From assembly GCA_934647145.1 (NCBI GenBank), contig CAKUFB010000039.1, forward strand, positions 1-14,662: a stretch of DNA of 14,662 nucleotides, given 5' to 3'. Made by a program: the position numbers and the translations under genes. Below are positions 1 through 5,947 of the stretch, piece after piece. How positions within the stretch are numbered: the stretch's first letter is position 1; every line of letters begins with the position of its first letter. Source of the DNA: an uncultured Clostridia bacterium. GTDB lineage: Bacteria; Bacillota; Clostridia; Christensenellales; Aristaeellaceae. The notes below the pieces were generated by a model, which was not told where the DNA came from, searched no databases, and worked only from the letters and a program-made list of their open reading frames with translations.

Positions 1-43
1 CGAAGGAGACGGGGAAATGGCAGAGGCGGAAGGGCGGACGGAT

Positions 44-1312
44 CTATTCGGCGCAATAACCGTTGCGGGCGAGCCAGCGCTGGCACAGCCCGGCCCACTG
101 CGCGACGGTGGGATTGCCGGTGGCCAGACCCAGGCCGTGCGGGCCATCGGGGAACAGGTGCATCTCATAGGAGACCTGCTTTTCGCTGAGCGCCCTGGCA
201 AGATTCAGACTGTTCTCGACCGGCACGCCGCCGTCGGCGACCGTGTGCCAGATGAAGGCGGGCGGCGTGTCGCGGGTGATGTTCTGCTCGGCCGAGAAGC
301 GGCGCAGCAGCGTCAGGTCGTCGGCCCTGCTGCCCAGCAGGTTGACTGCCGAGCCGCGATGGGTGTGATTCAGGAAACTGACCACCGCGTAGCAGGCGAT
401 AAAGCCGTCCGGACGGGAGGACTGGCGCTCGATCGGGTCGGGAGAGGTCGGGTCGCCCGCGTCGTACAGCGTGGCGGCGGAGCAGCACAGGTGTCCGCCC
501 GCGGAGAAGCCCAGGATGGCCACCTTTTCGTAGCCCAGGGTGCGCAGGGTGCGGATGGCGCGCTTCGCGTCAGACAGCGGAGCCTCGTAATGGCAGGGCT
601 TGACGCGGTAGTCCAGTACGTAGGCCGACACGCCGCCCGCGTTGAGCATGCGCGCGATGGTCGAGCCCTCGTGGTCGGCCTTGATCGCGTAGCCGCCGCC
701 CGGGCATACCACCACCGCGCCGCGGCTTCCCGCGACCGGATAGGCGCGCATCGAGGGCTGGAAGTCGCCCTCCTCAGAGTAGGGCGCCAGACCCTCCCAC
801 AGCGGCTGGGGCTCAGGCTTCTTCTCAGAGAACGTCTGCTCGTGCGCCAGCGCGGCCGGCCATAGCGCGCGCGTCTCGTCGTCCGCAGCAGGTTCGAAGC
901 CCAGCTTCAGCGCCATGTGAATGGCCGCGCCCGCATCCGGCGGCAGCGCCAGCTTCACGGTGGTATAGCCCTGCTTTTTCAGCTCATGCAGGGCGTACAG
1001 CGCGGCGTAGCGCCCGAAATGCAGGCCCTTCTGCCAGGGATGGCAGGTCACGTCGGCCAGCTCGGCTTCGCCCTCTGCGCCCGGGCGCACGGCGACCGCC
1101 GCCACGTCGCTGGAAAAGCTGCCGCTGAAGTAGACCTGCTCGGGCAGCAGGCCAGTGCCCTCCAGGCCGGTCGGGTTCATGCAGCCGCTCTGGTGAATCC
1201 AGTTCCAGGCGGCGGCGCTCTCGTCGTTCCAGGTATGCAGCTTCAGGCCGTCAAAATCGGGCAGCGCGGGCAGCTCGCCCCGCAGGTCTCTTGTCATGGT
1301 AATTTTGCTCAT
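44..1312 (-). CDS. GNAT-like domain fused to BD-FAE/acetylxylan-esterase-type alpha/beta hydrolase
   Basis: This 422-residue protein appears to join two enzymes. Residues 1-150 resemble a GNAT acetyltransferase: a strand ending ADVTCHP, then an acetyl-CoA-loop-like QKGLHFGRYAALYAL (about 94-108), and the typical late ALKLGFEP motif (134-141). Residues 185-422 are an alpha/beta hydrolase of the BD-FAE/acetylxylan-esterase type: oxyanion-hole PGGGY (204-208), nucleophile elbow GFSAGG with Ser270, acid Asp360 in HTVADGGVP, and His392 in GPHGLGL. The triad is complete, so ester hydrolysis (probably of acetyl esters on sugars or other small substrates) is a good inference; acetyltransferase activity is less certain. 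No signal peptide is seen, so it is cytoplasmic. The ATG at 1312 follows AAAGGAAG by about 8 bases. I see no clear promoter; the 350-base upstream gap is full of hairpins. The substrate is unknown. Confidence 0.88.
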   Translation of the reverse strand: MSKITMTRDLRGELPALPDFDGLKLHTWNDESAAAWNWIHQSGCMNPTGLEGTGLLPEQVYFSGSFSSDVAAVAVRPGAEGEAELADVTCHPWQKGLHFGRYAALYALHELKKQGYTTVKLALPPDAGAAIHMALKLGFEPAADDETRALWPAALAHEQTFSEKKPEPQPLWEGLAPYSEEGDFQPSMRAYPVAGSRGAVVVCPGGGYAIKADHEGSTIARMLNAGGVSAYVLDYRVKPCHYEAPLSDAKRAIRTLRTLGYEKVAILGFSAGGHLCCSAATLYDAGDPTSPDPIERQSSRPDGFIACYAVVSFLNHTHRGSAVNLLGSRADDLTLLRRFSAEQNITRDTPPAFIWHTVADGGVPVENSLNLARALSEKQVSYEMHLFPDGPHGLGLATGNPTVAQWAGLCQRWLARNGYCAE

Positions 1313-1427
1313 AAGATATCTTCCTTTCGTGTGTGAATGACCGTTTGTTTCCGTGTGCTTGTGCGTCGCGGGCAGAACCCTTCATCCCCCCCTTTTTTTA
1401 GAGAGGCCTCTGCGCTTTGCCGAATAT

Positions 1428-1473
1428 GCCTCCCCTGAAAGAGGAGGTGCCTGCGGCGCGGGCGGTGGGGTTC
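1428..1473. repeat. Two-hairpin intergenic element (CCTCCCCT type)
   Basis: CCTCCCCT (1429-1436) pairs with AGAGGAGG (1440-1447) around a GAA loop, with one mismatch. A second hairpin follows at once: GCCTGC (1449-1454) with GCGGGC (1458-1463), with one G-T pair. Then comes GGTGGGGTTC. From memory, similar 'CTCCCCT...AGGGGAGGTG...hairpin...GGGGTT' elements are common between genes of gut Clostridia; I could not check this. Function unknown. Confidence 0.55.
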
Positions 1474-1487
1474 AACCTGCGCAGACC

Positions 1488-1563
1488 TTGGCCGCTTCAA
1501 TTTATGGCGGCCGATAGTCGTCGCCTGCACCGGCGGCAGCAGGTGGCTGTCGGCCCTGCCGAC
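1488..1563. repeat. Structured repeat R, copy 1 (AATTTATG loop)
   Basis: A stem of 8-base arms (1488-1495 with 1507-1514, one G-T pair) closes an 11-base loop that ends AATTTATG. It is followed by a 28-base linker (1519-1546), which contains ACCGGCGGCAGC, and a short hairpin GTCGGC-CCT-GCCGAC (1549-1563). The same order occurs at 1650-1728 with different stem sequences. It lies between the HAD gene and the esterase gene, both on the minus strand. Confidence 0.7.
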
Positions 1564-1602
1564 CGGCGGCAGCGAGTGTGTGCAGGGTCAGGCAATGTCC
1601 GG

Positions 1603-1645
1603 GTCGGCAGCGCCGACTGTTGTTTTCCGGGAGATCCCGGAAAAC
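1603..1645. repeat. Two tandem hairpins between the R repeats
   Basis: GTCGGC-AGC-GCCGAC (1603-1617) has the same arms as the hairpin at 1549-1563 but a different loop. It is followed by a perfect 11-base inverted repeat, GTTTTCCGGGA (1622-1632) with TCCCGGAAAAC (1635-1645), separated by two bases. A third copy of the linker core ACCGGCGGCAGC lies just upstream at 1562-1573. Together these make the region a nearly continuous run of hairpins. No T-tract follows on either strand, so they are not classic terminators. Confidence 0.65.
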
Positions 1646-1649
1646 CGGA

Positions 1650-1728
1650 GAATTCGGGAACTCTAATTTATGGTTCCCGAATTCGTCGCCTGCACCGGCG
1701 GCAGCAAGTGGAACCGGGCACTGCCCGG
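1650..1728. repeat. Structured repeat R, copy 2, overlapping the 3' end of the HAD gene
   Basis: Perfect 12-base arms GAATTCGGGAAC (1650-1661) and GTTCCCGAATTC (1673-1684) enclose an 11-base loop ending AATTTATG. The linker at 1684-1711 matches copy 1 with one difference. It is followed by CCGGGC-ACT-GCCCGG (1714-1728), a 6-base stem with a 3-base loop in the same position as the copy 1 hairpin. On the minus strand this copy supplies the last codons and the TAG stop of the HAD phosphatase gene. Confidence 0.7.
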
Positions 1729-2508
1729 AAGCTCCGCGTTCATGTCGCTCAGGCGTCTGTAGACCAGGTCGGGGCGCGTGTCGCTGGCCTGGAGCATTTC
1801 GGGGGTGGTTTCGCCGGTCATGACGAGTATCGAGGTCATGCCGTGGCGCAGGCCGGTCTCGATGTCGGTGTAGAGCCGGTCGCCAACCATGGCCATCTGG
1901 CAGGCGGGGCAGCCGGTGCGTTCGACCGCCGCGCGGACGATGCCGCCGTGGGGCTTGCCCACGATCAGGTCGGGACGGCGGAACGCAGAGGCCTCGATAA
2001 AGGCCATGATCGCGCCGATGTCCGGGGCAAAGCCGGTCTCGGTCGGGCAGTTGAAATCGGGATGCGTGGCGACATAGGGCAGCCCCTCGCGCACGAGGTC
2101 GCACACAGCGGTCATCTTCTGGTAGTCGAGGGTGGTGTCATAGCCGATGAGCACGTAGTCGGGATGCTGCTGATCGATTTCAATGCCGGCCTCTGTCAAC
2201 TCCTCGAACAGGAATTCGTTGCCCAGGACGAAGGGCTTCTTGCCCGGGAATTTCTCCTTTACGACCATCGCCGTGGCCTCGCCCGAGGTGAGCACCTTTT
2301 CACGCGGCACATCAAGGCCCATTCGCGCCAGCTTTTTGACGTAGTGCGCGGCGTTATGCGAGGAATTGTTGGTCAGGAACAGAAAGTCGCGTCCGCTCTT
2401 TTTCACGGCCTCGATGAACGCAAGCGACCCCTCGATCAGCTTTTCACCCAGATAAAAGGTGCCGTCCATGTCCAGAAGAAAGCAGCGCACGTCGGTGAGA
2501 GACTTCAT
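1663..2508 (-). CDS. HAD-IIA family (NagD-like) sugar/nucleotide phosphatase
   Basis: This 281-residue cytoplasmic hydrolase belongs to the HAD superfamily, type IIA cap, the NagD/phosphoglycolate-phosphatase-like group. All four motifs are present: DMDGT (13-17; Asp13 nucleophile, Asp15 acid/base), TNNSS (46-50), Lys185 in GKPHGG, and GDRLYTD (209-215; Asp210 and Asp215 for magnesium). Members dephosphorylate small phosphate esters such as sugar phosphates, nucleotides or phosphoglycolate; the substrate cannot be read from sequence. The ATG at 2508 follows GGAGGA by about 7 bases. The catalytic fold should end near residue 260 (PDLVYRRLSDMNAEL). The last 20 or so residues, including LLPPVQATNSGTIN, are translated from intergenic repeat R, so they are probably a non-functional tail. 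It has its own promoter candidate. Confidence 0.92.
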   Translation of the reverse strand: MKSLTDVRCFLLDMDGTFYLGEKLIEGSLAFIEAVKKSGRDFLFLTNNSSHNAAHYVKKLARMGLDVPREKVLTSGEATAMVVKEKFPGKKPFVLGNEFLFEELTEAGIEIDQQHPDYVLIGYDTTLDYQKMTAVCDLVREGLPYVATHPDFNCPTETGFAPDIGAIMAFIEASAFRRPDLIVGKPHGGIVRAAVERTGCPACQMAMVGDRLYTDIETGLRHGMTSILVMTGETTPEMLQASDTRPDLVYRRLSDMNAELPGSARFHLLPPVQATNSGTIN

Positions 2509-2521
2509 GTCGTGTCCTCCA

Positions 2522-2565
2522 TTCGCGGGAATACTTGTTTCCCTATTATACTACACTCCCGCGAA
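2522..2565 (-). promoter_or_regulatory. HAD gene promoter (-10) flanked by a 9-base inverted repeat
   Basis: Reading the minus strand, a perfect TATAAT lies at 2550-2545, about 37 bases before the ATG. No good -35 is found at 16-18 bases. Perfect 9-base arms TTCGCGGGA (2522-2530) and TCCCGCGAA (2557-2565) bracket the -10, which suggests an operator and an activator- or repressor-controlled promoter. The role is inference. Confidence 0.55.
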
Positions 2566-2730
2566 AAAGAAAGAGGGTATCGCAATTTTCACCAGGAAGC
2601 ACATACTCTTCTTCCTTTGCTGTATCAAACATTCCGTAGAGCCCGTGTTTCTGATCGTGAAGCGGCTGTCCGGCTGCCGAAAGGCGCATTTGCGCGGCAT
2701 TTCTGCAGGTTTCGCAGCGCCGAAACGACG

Positions 2731-2763
2731 CAAAAGGCGAGTCACCTTTACGGACACTCGCCT
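2731..2763 (-). terminator. Intrinsic terminator of the secreted-protein operon
   Basis: On the minus strand, about 10 bases after the stop codon at 2773, AGGCGAGT (2763-2756) pairs perfectly with ACTCGCCT (2742-2735), followed by TTTTG. The position and the short T-tract fit a Rho-independent terminator. Confidence 0.75.
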
Positions 2764-2772
2764 CTGCTTTCG

Positions 2773-5700
2773 TTATCGGTTCTGAAGATACAGCCGCAGG
2801 TTGCGCAGGAATGCACCGTTTGCCACGCCGTTTTGCATCGACTCAAGCTGCGGGGCGACGCCCGAGGCGCGCATCTGATCCATCAGTGCGTTCAGCGCCC
2901 TTTCGGTGTTGCCGCCGAACACGCCGTCCGCCGCATCGTCCAGCAGGCCAAAGCCCCTGTCGAGCAGCGCCTGAAGACCCATTACCTCGTAGCCGTAGCT
3001 TCCTCGCTGCAGCGAACCGCCTTCATCCAGCCGCTTCTCCATTCGTTCCACAGCGCGCCCCCAGTCCTCCAGGGTACGCGTCTTGAAGTCCTCGTTGTTC
3101 ATGCTCAGCAGCTCGATTTCGGTGATGCACAGGTCGCGGTACTTGCTGCCGCGATAAACCTGCTCGGCCACCAGCTTGAAGCAGCTGCCCGTCACTGGCT
3201 CCGTCAGCCAGAAGGTCTGCAGCGCGCGGTTGTCAGCGATGGTAAAGCTCTCAACGTAGTCGCCGTCGCAGTACAGCTTCAGCACCTTGGCGCGCGCATT
3301 CGTCCTGTAGGTCTCGTCGCTTTTGAGATAGCCGTTGACGATGCGGAAGCCCGCCATCTGCCGATCGCCATCCCTGGTCGTAAACGAAATCCACTCGCCC
3401 ACGTTTACGTCGTTGGTGTTCCACGCCGTGTCCAGCCGTCCGTCCGTCGCCGTGGTGCCGCGCACGTCGTATTTGTTGCCGATGCGGATAGAGCTCCACC
3501 TGATGTCGCAGTCGGCTGCGCGAAGGGGCGGCTCCGCCTCGATGACAGGCTCGGGCGTGGCCACTGGCTCGGGTGTGACCACGGGTTCAGGCGTGACCGC
3601 GGGCTCGGGCGTGACCGCGGGGGTGCCGTTCTGGATCTGCGCGAAGTGATCTAGTCCGGTCATCAGGCGCATGCGGATAAAGCGTTCGCTGGCACCCGTT
3701 TCCGTCTCTCCCCACTCCAGGGAGACGCAGAAGTAGTCCGTGCCGCCCTCCAGGCTGAAGTCGCGGACGTAGTCGTCGTCGAGCTGATAGGTCAGATCCA
3801 GGCCGTAATCCCTGAGCAGCGCGCCCACTCCATCAAAGCCCTCAGTGCGGCCGCGCCACTGCGTACTTGAGTGCTCGAACAGCGTGCCCTGACCCTCACA
3901 GTTCGCCTGCAGGTAGTCAAGCACGTTCTTATGCAGGTAGGTATCCACGTCCGCGCTGTTCATCTGCGCATAAATATCTACAGGAACGCGCCCCTTGAAG
4001 AAGAAGGAGCAGGTGTTGTCGTCCATGATCGCCATTTCCGAAATATAGAACGCCGCGCCGTCGTAGGCGTACATCGTAGCCTCCGCCAGGTAGCTGCCGC
4101 CCTCCAGACTGCCGTACTCGATATGCGCGAGCCGCATGCCGTCTGGGGTATTGAGCAGGCGCAGGCGCGAGCCCATGCTGTAGGGTTCCGTGCTGTCATA
4201 GGCATAGATGAACTCGTCCTGACGCACCCACGCTCCGTTGACCTGCTCATAGGCGAGGAGCGTTTCGCGCGTGTAGCCGCCGAATTCGTCCGTCAGGTAT
4301 TCGCTCAGCAACATGACCCGCTCGTCCTGCCCGTCGCCGTCCAGATCGACCTGCGCGTCGGCGAGTATGCCGGTCTCGGTCGACCAGGCGTCAAAATACA
4401 GGAAGTTCATCGTCATGTCGCTGATGCCATACACACTCTCCGGCAGAACCACCTTCACCTCAATGATTCCATTTTCCGCACCGACGAGCGACCAGGTCGC
4501 CTTTTGCGGATCCAGGTCGGTAAATCGATACACATCCATCCCGTCGAAGGAATCGACGGACGCCTCTTCCTGAGGCGCGGCCACCGTCTGCGCGAGCAGC
4601 TGCGCGCCGGAGGTCTCCAGCACCAACTCGCCCGGCGCCTGCACTCCGTCTTCCCTAAAGACAACGCCCTCCCCGGCGAAAAACTCGCTGAGCAGACCGT
4701 TGAGCCAGCCAGACACGTCCGCAGGCAGCTCATCGTTTGAGAAGTAGTAGAGATCCATGCGCGTATCCGGATCGCGCAGGCCGACGCCGTCGGAATAGTT
4801 CGGCTGCTCGATGGCGCTGATCTGCTTCCACTGCCCGTCCTCGAACGAAAACACCCTGTAGACGCAGCCGTCGAACGCAAGGCTCACGAAGTAGCGGCCG
4901 TTTTCCAGTCGGTACACCCGGAGCTCGGCGCTGTATTCATCGGGCGCATCCGCGTAAAAGCTGCCGACCTTCACCCGCTGCGCGTCCATCTCGAGATAGA
5001 CCGAATACCGCCCTTCCTCCTCCGCCTGACAGACCGCATGAACGAGGCTGCCCGCCGCCGCGGGCGTGTTTGTCCTTTCGGGCACCACGAACTCCGCCGG
5101 GTAGTCGGCGTTGTCGGGATCGTTTGCCAGCGGATACCTGCCGACACTGTTATCCTGCGTATCCACCACCCGGTCGCCCTCGCGGCGCAGCGTCAGGTTG
5201 CTATACGTGATCTGCATATCGATCATCTTGCGCAGGTTCACGTTGATCACGCCGTTGCCGCGATAGATGACGTCATCAATTGACCATCCATTATCAATCG
5301 CGCCCTGCAGAAGCTCCTGCGCGCCATCCAGGGACAGCAGCTGCTCCTGCGTAATGTAAATCCCGCCGTATTCGCGCATCTGCGCGCCGTCCAGGAAGTA
5401 GTAATATGTCTTCCAGGTATGCCCCAGGCCGTTAATGCCGAACTCGCTGATGTGTGCATGAAACTCATTGCCGCCATAATATGTCATTCTCTCGCGCGGC
5501 ACATTTTCCACCTGCACTGGCATGTTGTCCTCAACGGTCCACAGCCGGGTCGTCGAGCCGCTGCCGCCATACCATTCCTCGGCGGAGAAGAGCACGTGTC
5601 CCTCGCCGCCGCACGTCTCCAGCGCGTAATAGGAGCGCTCCTCATCGATCTCGCCCACGTATCTGGGGCTGACGAACCACAGCGTGCCCGAGGGGTTCTC

Positions 5701-5922
5701 CGACTTGCCGCTGCGCGAACCCACCAGCGCGAAGGCCTCGTGCACGTTGTCGCCGTCGTAATCCCCGTAAAGGAAATAGTCGAAGGTCTCCTGTCCGGTC
5801 TGCCTGGACAGCAGCCAGCGGAGCGATTCCTCGTCGTCGTCCGCGGCGCTCGCCCAGACGGGCGTGAGCAGCAGCGCTGCGCAGACAAGCGCGAGCAGCA
5901 GGCTCAGATACTGTTTTTTCAT
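2773..5922 (-). CDS. Secreted protein with calcium-loop motifs, NADase-type glycan-binding and peptidoglycan-binding domains
   Basis: Second gene of a two-gene operon, 1049 residues from the ATG at 5922. The reading frame stays open further upstream, but MKKQYLSLLLALVCAALLL...ASA is a clear signal peptide and AAGGGGGG lies 8 bases before that ATG. Residues 27-765 are large and unassigned, with two calcium-loop-like motifs: GDYDGDN (53-59) and DLDGDGQDE (526-534), as in VCBS/FG-GAP or EF-hand loops. A (V/A)TPEP(V/A) linker covers about 766-794. Residues about 797-937 match a discoidin/F5-8C-like 'NADase-type' glycan-binding domain (TTATDGRLDTAWNTNDVNVG). A PG_binding_1-like helix repeat (LQRGSYGYEVMGLQALLDRG and DGVFGGNTERALNAL, about 970-1015) ends the protein. 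It is probably exported and held in the wall by glycan and peptidoglycan contacts; no sortase motif is seen. Function of the large N-terminal part is unknown. Confidence 0.85.
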   Translation of the reverse strand: MKKQYLSLLLALVCAALLLTPVWASAADDDEESLRWLLSRQTGQETFDYFLYGDYDGDNVHEAFALVGSRSGKSENPSGTLWFVSPRYVGEIDEERSYYALETCGGEGHVLFSAEEWYGGSGSTTRLWTVEDNMPVQVENVPRERMTYYGGNEFHAHISEFGINGLGHTWKTYYYFLDGAQMREYGGIYITQEQLLSLDGAQELLQGAIDNGWSIDDVIYRGNGVINVNLRKMIDMQITYSNLTLRREGDRVVDTQDNSVGRYPLANDPDNADYPAEFVVPERTNTPAAAGSLVHAVCQAEEEGRYSVYLEMDAQRVKVGSFYADAPDEYSAELRVYRLENGRYFVSLAFDGCVYRVFSFEDGQWKQISAIEQPNYSDGVGLRDPDTRMDLYYFSNDELPADVSGWLNGLLSEFFAGEGVVFREDGVQAPGELVLETSGAQLLAQTVAAPQEEASVDSFDGMDVYRFTDLDPQKATWSLVGAENGIIEVKVVLPESVYGISDMTMNFLYFDAWSTETGILADAQVDLDGDGQDERVMLLSEYLTDEFGGYTRETLLAYEQVNGAWVRQDEFIYAYDSTEPYSMGSRLRLLNTPDGMRLAHIEYGSLEGGSYLAEATMYAYDGAAFYISEMAIMDDNTCSFFFKGRVPVDIYAQMNSADVDTYLHKNVLDYLQANCEGQGTLFEHSSTQWRGRTEGFDGVGALLRDYGLDLTYQLDDDYVRDFSLEGGTDYFCVSLEWGETETGASERFIRMRLMTGLDHFAQIQNGTPAVTPEPAVTPEPVVTPEPVATPEPVIEAEPPLRAADCDIRWSSIRIGNKYDVRGTTATDGRLDTAWNTNDVNVGEWISFTTRDGDRQMAGFRIVNGYLKSDETYRTNARAKVLKLYCDGDYVESFTIADNRALQTFWLTEPVTGSCFKLVAEQVYRGSKYRDLCITEIELLSMNNEDFKTRTLEDWGRAVERMEKRLDEGGSLQRGSYGYEVMGLQALLDRGFGLLDDAADGVFGGNTERALNALMDQMRASGVAPQLESMQNGVANGAFLRNLRLYLQNR
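3548..3619 (-). repeat. Four tandem 18-base units coding for the TPEP linker
   Basis: Four consecutive 18-base units on the minus strand, each close to GTCACGCCCGAGCCCGCG, encode a (V/A)TPEP(V/A) hexapeptide repeat. This is an extended Pro-Glu linker between the N-terminal region and the glycan-binding domain. The unit number may vary between strains through slippage. Confidence 0.85.
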
Positions 5923-5947
5923 TCCTCGTTCCCCCCTTAAGTTCAAT

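Noticed and set aside
1..43. Terminator or gene end left of the esterase
   Set aside because: The 43 bases before the esterase stop show no hairpin with a T-tract and no supported coding frame on the minus strand.
1309..1530. 73-codon minus-strand frame upstream of the esterase
   Set aside because: It starts inside repeat R, has no ribosome site I can see and overlaps the esterase start by a few bases. Its beginning resembles the HAD tail only because both come from the same repeat.
2551..2757. 68-codon minus-strand frame between the operon terminator and the HAD gene
   Set aside because: Its GTG start lies inside the terminator hairpin, it has no clear ribosome site, and it runs into the HAD promoter. 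The 2509-2772 gap otherwise holds only the terminator and that promoter.
1417..3654. Long plus-strand open frame (745 codons) across the HAD gene and the end of the secreted protein gene
   Set aside because: It is antisense to two well-supported genes, crosses hairpin arrays and a terminator, and its translation shows no domain. Long stop-free antisense frames are expected at this GC content.
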